DNA of 64,000 nucleotides from Pyrrhoderma lamaoense (Eukaryota > Basidiomycota > Agaricomycetes > Hymenochaetales > Hymenochaetaceae), in NCBI GenBank assembly GCA_002794735.1, contig NBAZ01000011.1, forward strand, positions 496,001 to 560,000, given 5' to 3'. The notes under the pieces are model-generated. The model ran no database searches. It was not told the DNA's origin and saw nothing but the letters and a program-made list of their open reading frames with translations. The position numbers and the translations under genes are program-made. How positions within the stretch are numbered: position 1 is the first letter of the stretch; each line of letters opens with the position of its first letter. Positions 48,174 to 60,037 of this stretch are shown here, piece after piece.

Positions 48174-50368
48174 ATGGCCCCAGACTCACTTTCGACTTGG
48201 ACATTTTTCATTTTCGCTCCTCTTCTCCTCGTCCCCCTTCTATGGATACGATCGGCGCTAAAGTATAGAAACTTACGTCTGCCTCCTGGCCCCAAGCCTC
48301 ATTTCTCTTTGGTAACTTATTCGATGTGCCAGACGAAGCTGCTTGGAAGGTTTATGCAAAGTGGGGGAAAGAAAAATACGGTACTGAATATATGCTTGTA
48401 CATCGATTAAAATTACTAAGTAGATTAATACTAGGGGATATTATGTACTTCAAAGTGTTGCAAAAGTCACTCATAGTCATCAACTCCTACGCTATTGCAC
48501 ATGATTTACTGGAGAAACGGAGCTCTATCTACTCCTGTAGGCCTCATGTTCCTATGGCTGGTGACGTGTAAGCGGTTTTATACTACACCAATCTTGACAC
48601 TCTTACTTAGATATCTTCTAGTATTGGATGGAACTGGGCTCTTCCTCTTGTTACATATGGAGAGACATTCCGTCGACACAGAAGATATCTCAATCAATAC
48701 TTCGCAAAGAATCGTCTTCCAGACTACTACCCTAGCCAGTTGAAAGAAGCCCAGCGCCTACTAAGAGATCTCTTGGATGATCCTGAGAACTACAAGTCTC
48801 ATATAGAACGGTAACTGATTATAATATATCAATTCTTCACATCAAATTACTCATTTGGTCGCCAGTATGGCCGGAGCTATTATTATGCTTATAATCTTCG
48901 GACACGAAGTAAAATCTAACGAAGACGAGATGCTTCAAATAGCCGCAAAAGGTGGGGCTACTATTGCAGCTGCCGGCACTGTCGGATCGCATATAGTTGA
49001 CTTGATTCCTCCTCGTGAGCCAGATTATATAAATAGTTTTTGCGGAAATTCAGTAGCTAAACGAATAATTAAGTGCGATTTATACCTGATTGGATCCCTG
49101 GTGTGACGTTCAAACGCCTCCCGCCAGGTACTCGAGAAGATCTTGCTGCCATGCGAAATGTTCCATTCAACTACGTCAAGAAAAAGATGGTAATTCTTGT
49201 AAAATGTATATAGAAATTAAAATACTCATACAAGTCTCTATAACAGTCAGCAGGGACCGCAATTCCTTCATACACCTCGACCCTTTTGGAAGAAACGAAC
49301 TTCGCAGACGAAGACGGGATCAAAGATACTGGTGCGAATGCATACTCCGGTGGGTTAACAATTATCATTAATGGTAGCAGTTATTGATTTCTGTTATAGC
49401 TGGATTTGATACCGTTCGTGATCATCATGTATGTATATGCATGGCAACTGACGCTTATAACTAGACATTATCGGCTTTGATGACCGCACTGATAGCATTG
49501 GTCGTCGACCCAGTCATCCAAGCTAGGGCACAAGCGGAACTAGATACTGTCATCGGGAAGAACCGACTTCCGATTTTAAAGACCGAGATAAACTTCCATA
49601 TATCCAATGCATTATTCTTGAGGCTTTTAGGTGAGGATTTATCCGTTAAATTTATAGTATTTTCAGCAAACTGAATGAATGGAAGGTGGGGAGCTACAAC
49701 TCCAGTTGGTAAGTACCACCCACAGTACTGTCTCGGTGACGATTGTTCTTAAAATAGTAATTAGGCGTGCCACACCGATTAACGCAAGATGATACGTATA
49801 ATGGCATGTTCCTTCCCAAAGGCAGCACTATAATTGCCAATAGTTGGTAGGTGGAATTACTATTTGTACTTCTACTTTCGTCTTATCTTTTTTGAAAGGG
49901 CAATGTTACATGATCCAGATATCTACCCTGATCCTGAGAGTTTCAATCCAGATCGTTTCCTATCCGGTGAGGGGCGGACCCACAACCCGACCCTCGAGGT
50001 CCAGCTTTCGGATTTGGGCGAAGGTAGAACATCTTACTGATTCAGGTAGAATGTTTCCCTTACATTTTCTTTTATCAGATCTTGTCCTGGGAAAGACTTG
50101 GCGGAGAATACTATATGGATAACTATAGCCTCAATGTTCCATGCTTTTAAGATCACTCCTGCTGTCGATGAAACTGGTAAACAAATTCCGATAGATACAA
50201 AGCATTCGGAACATAGTGTTCGGTACGTTTATCGATCTGTGTGTCGTTTTCAGAATGTTCGAGACTCATGTTCATGTTTCATGCAATAGACATCCAAAAC
50301 CTTTTAAATGCTGCATAAAACCACGCTGGCCGAACTCCGCCGCATTAATTAGAAATACTCAAGAATAG
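48174..50368 (+). CDS. Cytochrome P450 monooxygenase #2
   Basis: Anchor TFFIFAPLLLVPLLWIRSAL, then LRLPPGPKPHF; one extra T in the TTT at 48302-48304 gives FGNLFDVPDEAAWKVYAKWG. Then DIMYFKVLQKSLIVINSY, YGETFRRHRRYLNQYFAKN, an I-helix with AGFDT interrupted by introns near 49400-49470, ALMTALIALVVDPVIQARAQ, WGATTPVGVPHRLTQDDTY, LHDPDIYPDPESFNPDRFL, and the haem loop GFGRRSCPGK. That loop is only seen if one C is added near 50001 and an intron (50023 to about 50080) is removed. The last exon is HPKPFKCCIKPRWPNSAALI with the stop at 50366-50368. The ExxR helix lies near 49612-49690 (ILEAF...W) and is less clear. Distinct from P450 #1 in sequence, so probably a different oxidation step. Same strand as, and 1 kb before, TS2. 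Confidence 0.88.
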
Positions 50369-51367
50369 TGTACATTATGGTTGATTTTCAGGATCGTAGT
50401 GGTCCTTTTTGCAAGTTTTTTTTCCTTTTATTAGATACTAAAGTTGATACTCGTATGTAAACATACATATGGGTGAAAGAATAAGAGTGCCTCAGTAGTG
50501 AGAAACGAGAAAAACCATCGATATCTGTACTTAGGGACTCACGATGGTACACTGATACTATAGTTCCGACACTTATATGTCATGATGAGCATTGACAAGT
50601 TGCGTACAGGTCAATAGAGCATTTGTAGTAATCACTACTTATTGTTATGATAAGTTGAAGAATACTTTCATCAGGAGCTTGACTATCATAAGTGCAATAT
50701 TTGTATGTGATGTACTTTCTACCGGAGAGCTATAGATAGTATATGTATACATGTGTTTGCGTAGGCAGGTAGGGATCTAGCTAGTCCAGTATGGGACGCC
50801 ATCCGTTTTTAGGACAGTAATTTGTAGTGACCCTAATCTTAATAGCTAGCCTCGTATGACTGATATGCTATGTGCTATATCTTAAGAGTCTTATGTCGGA
50901 TACACTGAGACTGACATAAAAATATTTCGAGTTTTCTAAGTGACTTGTAGATATGACAACGATTTAAGAAAATATAATTACACAATGAGAGCTCGCTGGG
51001 GAGAAAATTATATACTAGAAGTGAAGTCTAAACATCAAGAGAACTTATAGTAGCGTGATATCAAAAGAAAGCATATTAACGTGAGTCATTCTCATTATTT
51101 GAATGGAACATAGACATTTTCTGAGGACAATAAGTTAAGTAACGATCCGACATAAGGCAAGAATGGAGTATCATGGGCTCTAAATATTTGCCTATCATTA
51201 CAACTTGATTATTTGAAAAACTATAGGTATGAGAAGGCATGAAATATGCCAGGCGGCTAGTAAGAAAAAAAATATGGAATACAAATTCTACAAGTCCGTA
51301 TTTGAAGTGCGATAAAAAAAAACTATAAATCCGTAGAGTATTTACCATCAAAACCTCAGGCTCACTC
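50369..51367. other. P450 #2 / TS2 intergenic region
   Basis: AT-rich, no gene supported on either strand; carries the TS2 promoter. Confidence 0.5.
51324..51330 (+). promoter_or_regulatory. Candidate TATA box of TS2
   Basis: TATAAAT 44 nt before the TS2 ATG, following an A-rich run. TS3 and TS4 have the same element at nearly the same distance. Confidence 0.5.
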
Positions 51368-52715
51368 ATGGGAGAACCAGTAGAAACCATCCACTTACCC
51401 GATACCATGGCTAACTGGCCATGGCCTCGAACATTAAATCCTTACTACGAGCTTGTCAAAGTAGAATCTGAGGTATGTATCTACCATCTTCCAGTATCAA
51501 TACTCCCTCATCTTAACTCTCCTTAGAATTGGATTCATAGCTTCAAAGCGTTCAACGAAAGATCGCAGTACGCCTTTGACAAATGCAACTTCAGTCAGTA
51601 GACAACATAACCCGAAGTTGTTACTTCACGCTAACCTCATCATGCTCTCTAGCACTTCTTGCTGCCCTAGCCTACCCTTGGCTATCGAAGGGTAAGTATG
51701 TTATATAAAAATATGTGTATAATATTCTAAAGCTATCCATTCAATTGAGACAGAGCTCCTTCGTATTGGTAGCGACCTGATGAATTTGTTTTTTGTTATC
51801 GACGAATATACAGATATAGCGCCCAAGCCTGTGGTAGAAGAGATAGTGGATGTTATTATCGACGCACTACATAATCCTCATAAGCCCCGTCCACAAGAAG
51901 AAATCATTCTTGGAGAAATAACTCGACAGTGTGTTTGACCATTTCTATAGACCATATAGACTTTACTTACGTTTTATAGATTTTGGGAGATGTCCATCAT
52001 AGTGGCAAGTCCGAGTTCTCAGCGGCACTTTCTCGAGAGCTTCACTGCATATCTCAACTCTGTCGTACAACAAGCAGCTGATCGGGACAACAACAGAATA
52101 CGTGATATCGCCACGTATTTCGAAAATCGGCGAGAAAATATCGGATCCCGTTCATCCTACGCTCTACTCGAGTTTGAGTTGAACCTCCCTGATGAGGTCA
52201 TCTATCATCCCGTTATAGTGGAGCTTACAAGCTATATAACAGACATGTTGATTATTGATAATGTAAGCAGATGCTTGCAACCCTTGAATTTTTATAAACG
52301 TACAGATACTTTTCAGGACATTGTTTCTTACAACAGGGAGCAAGCGACTGGAAACGCCAATCATAATATTATCACTATCATAATGCATCATATGAAAACC
52401 GATCTAAAAGGCGCTTTCAGATGGGCGGCAGACTATCATACCACCGTTGAACAGAAATATTTACTTGGATTAAAGCGGGTACCGTCCTGGGGCCACGAGA
52501 TAGATTATCAAGTTCAGCTTTATTTGAGCGGTCTGGCATACTGGCCTCGAGGGAATGATAGTTGGAGTTTCGAAAGTGGACGTTACTTTGGAAGCAAAGG
52601 ATTAGAATGTCAAAAGACTCGAGTCGTTCCGATGTTACAGGGAGTGAATATTGATAAAAAATCCTGCCGCGAATTTACGGTTATTCATCTCATTGATGAG
52701 CTACATACTATTTGA
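51368..52715 (+). CDS. Sesquiterpene synthase TS2 (basidiomycete clade III type)
   Basis: Reading frame intact across its exons. Exon 1 (51368-51472) starts [20 protein letters not shown]. Then [20 protein letters not shown] and [12 protein letters not shown]. The first metal motif is [29 protein letters not shown] and [20 protein letters not shown] follow. The second metal motif is N-D-I-V-S-Y-N-R-E, with an intron between N and D near 52262-52315. [13 protein letters not shown] and the RY pair in [16 protein letters not shown] complete the fold; the tail is [14 protein letters not shown]. All residues needed for Mg2+ binding and diphosphate ionisation are present, so it should be active. 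Likely a cytosolic farnesyl diphosphate cyclase; product not predictable. Confidence 0.95.
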
Positions 52716-54179
52716 TGATAGGTGGAATCAAATTCATCATTTTCCGCTTTTTGGACTTTCATGGTTGTAGTTAGTCATCTACGTGTATGTGATCACGCGT
52801 AAACCAAATATAGTATATATGATTCGAATAGTTGATTTACATCATACAAGTCTTCATTTTCAGAATAGCAAACTGAGTTATATATGCGTTATTAGAACTT
52901 ACTTTAGGGTTTTGATATAACCATATGATTCCGTATACATGTAGTACCTATGATACGCCTTGAAGGGGTTGGGGCCTATCATCCAATTTGAAATGAGACT
53001 CAATTTTTTGACGTAATACTTAGGGAAAATTTATTAAATACCGGGTCGATTCTGAGTTTAGCATATCTTGTGAAAAACATTGTCTTGCTTAATAACTGTA
53101 TAGTTGATTATAGTTATGAGATTTCTGTTTGCGCTTATAATGGAAAACGCTATAATTAAAGTTGTTTTCCATCTATTCCACCTGTAACTTCGATGGCTAC
53201 GTGAGAGGGTTTGAGCTAATAGCATAGTCTAGGAGCTAAATTTCCTACAATGCAAAACTTGAGATACAGTTACGTACCACATTTCTCTTTTACTTGAAGT
53301 GTCATCATGCTTCCACAATAAATCAAGTATTTAGCTGAATACCGGGATCTTTCAAGCAGAGTAGGGACTTTTGTGAATTTGATTTATACGGAGCAGCAAG
53401 GTTTTAACCGCACTTGAAGTTCTAGTGAAAGATCTCCGTATCTGTTAGCACACGTTTTCACCTATCCTTAAAGGTGTATCAAGGTAATTTGGAGACCATG
53501 TATGTATAGAGTGCTTGTGGCTATCCTTTACCTGGATTGAATTGTGTGTAAGTAGACTTTAGGCACTCATTTTCCATTGTTCTCTTATTTTTGATCGATC
53601 AAATACATGGATAGATGCTTGGCTTGAGCTACTTTTACTCTCCAAAAGACCACTAGAATCATGGTATTGGACCATATATCATGTTTTAAGTCTGTGAATC
53701 AACTTTGGGTAGTTGTAATTTAGGATTATATCGGCTGCGGGAACATCTCATTGTTATTCGAGTACCATCAAGGAGAAAAAAATTCCCCGGTTCGTGGGCT
53801 CGTCCGTCATAGGCTATGATATCATCAGCTTACTGAAGTTTCTAGTATAGGAATTCTAGGTAGGGGATAAACTGAAATTGCGGATGTACTTGTGAAAAGC
53901 TGTACTGGAGGCTCCTCGGGCTCATCTGAGCTGAATACACCTAAGAGATATGAGAACTCCTATAAACAGCGTCATTCAAGTTCCGTAACCTTCGCGATGT
54001 AGTGCTTTAATATCAGGTAAGCATATCTGATAGAGTAATAGACATACTGTACCAGACTTTGTGAAGTCACAATTATGACGACATTAAGGTAAACTGGACA
54101 AAATCTCATCCTAGGTACGTTTGGAGAAAATATAAAATAGGGAGGGAGATGCGCATCCATGTATCCTCAGGTTAACGCA
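52716..54179. other. TS2/TS3 intergenic region
   Basis: About 1.46 kb, AT-rich, no gene or synthase remnant recognised. TS3 promoter at the right end. Confidence 0.5.
54132..54139 (+). promoter_or_regulatory. Candidate TATA box of TS3
   Basis: TATAAAAT 48 nt before the TS3 ATG. Confidence 0.5.
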
Positions 54180-55519
54180 TGGCAGAGCTAGCAGAGTATA
54201 TTCGACTACCTGATACCATGTCCAACTGGCCATGGCCTCGTGAGATAAATCCCCACTATGAGTCCATCATGGTTGAGTCTGATGTATGTATCTAATACTT
54301 CTCTTACCTATCCTACTATAGCTTGTCTTACTGTACTAGGAATGGATCCATAGCTTCAAGGCTTTCAGCGAAAGATCCCAGTATGCATTTGATAAATGCA
54401 ACTTCCGTACGTTTATCACTCATCACCACGAAGGTCTGACCATTAAATTCTCTAGAGCTACTTTCTTCCCTCGTCTATCCACGGGTGTCAAAAGGTGAGT
54501 ATGATTTCTCGTATAGTAGCGTTTAAAGGAAGTGTATTGAAGTTTGGGAGAAGAGCTTCTTCTCGTCGGATGTAATATGATGAGTTTTCTCTTTGCCATT
54601 GACGAGTACACGGATGTGGCGTCTGTATGGGTGGTGCAAGAAATGGTAGACATCATCTTGGATGCCATGCATAATCCTCACAAGCCTCGTCCACAAGGAG
54701 AGATAATCCTGGGAGAGATGGCCCGCCAGTAAGCTCAAATTCTTAAGTTATCCATAATTATTCAACAATGTCTTTAGATTCTGGGAGCTCGCTATTAAGA
54801 TAGCAACCCCGAGCTCTCAACGACACTTTCTATCAGCTTGCACTTCATACCTCAACTCGGTCATACAGCAAGCAGCTGATAGAGAAAAACACAACATTCG
54901 AAGTCTCGATGCATACTTTGAGAATCGAAGGGAAGATGTTGGAACCCGCCCTACTTTCGCTCTACTCGAATTCGAACTAGACCTCCCTGACGAGGTTATC
55001 TATCATCCAATCATAGTGGAGTTAACCACCCGTGCTACAGATATGATAATCCTATGTAATGTACATATAAGATCATATTATGATGATGGATTATGTCTAA
55101 TTATCTACTAGGACTTTGCATCCTATAATAGGGAACAAGCCAGTGGTAACGCCCACCAAAACATTATCACGGTTTTGATTCATCATATGAATATGGACAT
55201 TGATGGGACCATGAAGTGGATAACTGATTATCATAGGGAAACGGAGCGAAAGTTCCTCAGCGCGTTTAAGCGAGTGCCGAGTTGGGGTGAGGAGACGGAT
55301 CATCAGGTTAAGAAGTACCTGAACGGACTCGCAAACTGGGTAAGAGGTAATGATTGCTGGAGTTTTGAAGGAGGTCGCTATTTTGGAAGTAGAGGGTTAG
55401 AGTACCAGAAAACCCGGCTTGTTCCATTACTATCTAGGACAGGGTCCGCAGAGGACGGACCCCCCACGTCTGGTGAGAATATGGTAGTATATCTTGTAGA
55501 TGACTTGTATTCGGAGTAG
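54180..55519 (+). CDS. Sesquiterpene synthase TS3 (basidiomycete clade III type)
   Basis: Starts [20 protein letters not shown], then [20 protein letters not shown] and [12 protein letters not shown]. Metal motif one is [14 protein letters not shown]; then [39 protein letters not shown] and [13 protein letters not shown]. Motif two is N-D-F-A-S-Y-N-R-E, split by an intron between N and D near 55060-55110. Then [32 protein letters not shown] with the RY pair, and the tail [11 protein letters not shown]. Frame intact. The Phe at the third position of the second motif (Ile in the other four) and the Val-Trp after the first motif mark it as a distinct paralogue, so a different product profile is possible. 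Confidence 0.95.
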
Positions 55520-57482
55520 ATAGAGGCATGAAAGTCCTCGGTATAAAGACAATACGTACCTCGTTAAGTCTCAAGTTTCAAGTTTTTTTTAGAAATAGAA
55601 AAAAGGAAAAGAAAAGAAAAGCTTGAGCCGAGAAAGGTCCGAGAGAAACTGAAACAATTGCTTGGTGGATCAAGCTTTTATCCTTTCTCCATCAATATAC
55701 TTCTTTTCCATCTACAGCCAGTATCGACGCAACATTGATACAGACTACACATGACGTCTTGAAGGGTTTCGAGTTTTTTATTCGAATTATTTCGATGAGA
55801 ATAAAAGCTACAAGGATCCAGATCATGATAATAATGAATTTTCGGCTCAGGTGAATGAGCACATGTACAGTATTCTACGAATGTCTATCAAACTAATCGT
55901 AAAAATGCTACTTAGCTTTATTACACGATTAATAGATCTTGAGTATGAAGGAGCTGTGTGTGTTTCAAATAAAAGATGGCAGGGCGAAGGATTTTAGATA
56001 TCCTTTTGAAGGACGTCAAGTGACGCCGTAAAATCACGTTTAGATAACGATGGTTCGAATATTTATTGCAAATATATGTTATTAGAGATGTAGTAACTGT
56101 GTACGGTATGAGGCGTAGGTAGCGACATTGGAAATGGGAATAATTCGTAACAAGGTACTTCTCTTCATGTTATACTTATAACCGAATTTGGAACGAAGGA
56201 TGTCTATGGGATAGCGTTAGCATCATCATCTATGATCTAAACGAGTATATTTCCTTAGATGGTTGATCACGAGATCAAGTAGTGGACTCATCACGAGCGG
56301 ATCTAGTAATGAACTCTTTTTCTTGTATTTTATCAATCAATTTAGTCTGGAAAATACTTGACGGGTCATAATCTGGACTGATCGTAACAATCATTGTTCC
56401 ATACACCATGTGCAAGGACATATAGTATATTAACATATGTATTTGTGTTGAAATTGTATTATCTGAGTAGAGTCCGCCTGAGATACAGTGTGTGTGATAC
56501 GTGTGGTGTCAACAAAAGAGCTCATAGAGAATCCGGACAACTGTGAGACAGCTTGTCGCTTGCGAGTCCCTCGGAGCTGATACTGCCTAGGATCTCAACT
56601 GGACTTTGGGACCAGCTATATATCCCACCCATAAGCACTATTGAACCCCAAATCCAGATCCTAACAATTTAAAAGACACTTGAACAATGAAAATAACTGC
56701 AGTCACTCATATGAATACATGAGCTTTGCTCTTAGATAATACAGGCTCACGCGGTCCATGATGTTCAAGACATTTCATTGAGTGCTCCACGAATCAGCAT
56801 GTTTACAATGTGTAACAATAGGTGCCCAATGGGAGTTATATTATATACAACAATCGAGTTATTTAAAAAGTACTTTGTGACGATAGCGATGGCTTGATAG
56901 TTCTTTTGAAATTGATGCTTAGCAGATGTGGTGCGTACGACTGTTAGCCCAATGATTGTCGTCGTTATGGGAGACGCAAAATCTCGTCAAGAGAACACTG
57001 AAATTCATCTTGGGGGATAATGAGAAATGTATCGATGTGGATCTCAAGGGCCACTGTGGTTTGATTTCGTGTAGTTTCTCAAGCATCCTATTATGAACAA
57101 TGCAAGCACCCATATCGGGCACTTCAATTTCTTGTACTCTTTAATATAGTATAACAAACGCCTGTACGTAAGTGGCCATTGTTTTCATTATGAGGTTTAT
57201 TAGCTTACTTTTCGATCTAGTAACATGGCCTAGATTATGACTACATGGTTACAATTACAATTACGAAGATAATGAAGATCTAAGACAACACCGAATTAGA
57301 ATGAGCCTCCTTTCCTTCTTTACAGTTCATGGTACAGAGACCCTATGTTCAGAAAAAGAAAGCCAATGGGGTAAATGTTAGTAAGCAACCTATACACATA
57401 CTTAAAACCTGGACCGCCCGCAATCCTCATAATCCACCACCCACACTTCTTCGCTCTATACATTCTATCATCATATTAAACT
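55520..57482. other. TS3 / acidic-protein intergenic region
   Basis: About 2 kb without a supported gene. An A/G-rich stretch lies at about 55590-55625. A minus-strand frame at 56919-57122 was considered and left out. Confidence 0.45.
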
Positions 57483-58153
57483 ATGTCCTCTGGCAACACA
57501 CAGACACATACTCCTGTATTCACACGTATGCCAGATGGCTATCAGACTACCCGGACGATATCCACCACTTCTTCCTCTGATTGTAAATGGGTCTTTGGAA
57601 AACCTGTTTTCTTCCCAATGCCAATAGATGAAAAGGCGGGGAGCGTAGACAGCCCAACCCAGTTGGAACACAACAATAGCGATGTGGTCGTCACTAACGT
57701 AGAGCCAGAAGAGGATCATACGGAGTCTCGGCCACTGCGTCTTTTTAGACTCGACGAATTACTCCCAGCTGCGGAGTGCGAGTCTCTTCTGAATGTTAAC
57801 ACAAGCTCTGATAATTTCGACGACAATGACGATACACATTGTTCAGCAACTGATCAAACCCGAGCCTGATCCTAGAACCCGGAATAGAGGATCAAGAGCT
57901 CACAAGTGACAGTGATTGGCTGTTCAGTGATGACTGCGACGAAGGAGAGGACTGCGAAGGAAATGTTATGGAGTTTAACTATTTCTCGTCAGACGATTCA
58001 TTGTTTATGGAGTCAGAAGAAGAGGAGGAGGAGGAGGAGGAAGAAAAGGAGGAAGACTTTAGGTCTCGGTCAGTACCACATCAAAGAAGATTCAATGAGG
58101 ACTTCGAGCCTCAGATTATACCACGTAAACGAAGGTTTGACGAGGAAGGTTGA
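57483..58153 (+). CDS. Acidic low-complexity protein of unknown function
   Basis: Starts MSSGNTQTHTPVFTRMPDGY. The N-terminal half includes CKWVFGKPVFFPMPIDEKAG and PLRLFRLDELLPAAECESLL. Adding one C at 57865-57866 joins it to ELTSDSDWLFSDDCDEGEDC and a run of about ten glutamates near 58017-58046. The C-terminus then has two similar units, VPHQRRFNEDFEP and IIPRKRRFDEEG, whose KRR-type clusters could serve as nuclear localisation signals. No domain was recognised. Composition (acidic patches plus basic motifs) would suit a nuclear or chromatin-associated protein, even a regulator of the surrounding synthase genes, but that is speculation. It lies on the same strand as TS3 and TS4, about 2 kb from each. 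Confidence 0.6.
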
Positions 58154-60037
58154 TATTATTGCCAGATAAGAGAAATAAGAAGAATATTGGACAAAGGTAT
58201 TTCAAACGATACCGTTATTATTGACTTTACTTGCGAAAGAAGTATCGTCAGGATGGGCTATACTTATCTTACCTACCTATTCTATGCATTCTTGTGAGCT
58301 GCTTGAAGCAGTCTCGATCAACAGTAGTAATACCATGTCATAGACTTAGGGGACTCCACGAGTCTCGAAGCAATAGATTGTCTCAAAAGTACCATCACCA
58401 ACAGAGATCATACCAAGCCGTGAGCGTGGTTGAAGACCCATGATGAAATCATAAGGTATAAAATGGAGAAAACAGGCCATGCCCTTTCTTTAAGGCGTTG
58501 GCCTGCTCAAGAGCTACGAGTAGCTTGCTTTCCCCAAAACGCATCGATCAATACCATCGTCTCGCCTGTTGTTGTCTAGGCTAAGACATATGTTTCAGTA
58601 GAAATAAATTTAGGCCTTTGACACATTTCAGAAAGCCATAATAACACACTCACTTTATACATGTGAGTGATCATTGCAACAAACGCCCCGGCGGCTCTAT
58701 GCATAGACCACTTCGTATCATGATCAATTTTATATGTTATATAGCAGATTCTCGGTAAAGATTATACTCCGACTCGGCCGATATAATTGATAATCATCGG
58801 GGACCAAACGTGGATAGGCCATAAAAAGATATTCATCAGTGTGAGAAAAGAAATTACTCTACCAACCAAGAAAAGTCAATTGCCGTTTATGCTCGAGTCC
58901 AATTCTTTTTAAAAGTTAATCTTCATTCTCGAAGCCGGATAATCTCTCTGAATTTAAGCTTATCTAAAGCTTAAGTCATGGAGATACCAGAATGAGATTC
59001 GAAGGGGCAACTCCTAAGTAAAACATTAATTGACGTTAAGATTTGTACCTCAGATACTAGTGTCAATATACCGCGCGGAAATGTGATCCCTATTAGAGAT
59101 GCCTTAAGCCAAAAGCTACGAAGGCACGATGCTCATGCAGTAGCAGTACTTCGGACACAGGAAATTTGTGGGGATACGCTTGAAGATAGACTTTGATCCG
59201 GAGGGTCACAGTGCTTATTTAATAAGCATAATGATATTTCTTACAAAGTTTGGTAACAAATAGGGACCGGATTTGGAATTGGATAGTTTTTTCCCCCGAA
59301 ACGCCGGATTTATAGATCAGACATCAAGATGTATAAACGCCTGAAATCAAGTACCCTAGCTTCATGTCAAGAATGTTATATGCTCGGAGAATACTCTACA
59401 TACCTTAACGTGGCAGTTGGTCCGATTGATCTGGATGATTATTAGAAGTGTGTCTTAGGCTAGCAAATACATCGTATTATTTCTGTATCTATAGCATTTT
59501 CTCGATGAAACTTCCCTAGTTTCTAGTAATCGTTAACTAACTAAAGTAGATAGATTTTTCTGTATAATCATAAGAATCTGTGGTTATATGTACACAGATA
59601 ACCACTTTGATTAAAAATTGCCTACCATACTAATCCATTGCATGAGCGTTTCGGAGTTTATTGCATTTTATTCTGAGAGTTATATGTCATACTCCCGATG
59701 TGATGCAATTTGTAACTTGTACCACTGACATCGGCAGTCAGTACTGAATAGTCTTACTTATAATCTCTTGGGAATATCATGAGCTCAAACAAGAGTTTCA
59801 TACAAGTCACGTAGATACATGTCCCATAAACTGTAAGTCGGTGTGACTAGGACATGATGTAAAAAGATACTGAGAAGATGCTCGGAACTTTAGGGAAAAT
59901 AATGAAACAATCTGAGCTTCCCGGAATGAAGAGTGAGATAAAATTTACTAAGCTAAACCCCAAAAGATCGGTTTCAGATGCAAGTGTGCTGCTATAAAGC
60001 TGCAGAACTGGCCAGCTATTAGTCCCCAACTTCAATC
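58154..60037. other. Acidic-protein / TS4 intergenic region
   Basis: About 1.9 kb, no gene or synthase fragment recognised; the TS4 promoter lies at the right end. Confidence 0.45.
59993..59999 (+). promoter_or_regulatory. Candidate TATA box of TS4
   Basis: TATAAAG 45 nt before the TS4 ATG. Confidence 0.5.

Noticed and set aside
52716..54179. Relic synthase between TS2 and TS3
   Set aside because: Searched by eye for WPWPR, DEYTD, NDxxSYN and RYFG remnants on both strands; none found.
56919..57122. Minus-strand frame faintly like an F-box protein exon
   Set aside because: Only a weak impression from a Leu/His/Trp pattern; no F-box or repeat motif and no adjoining exons.
58017..58046. GAG/GAA trinucleotide run as a stand-alone microsatellite
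   Set aside because: It lies in frame inside the acidic protein and encodes its poly-Glu run.
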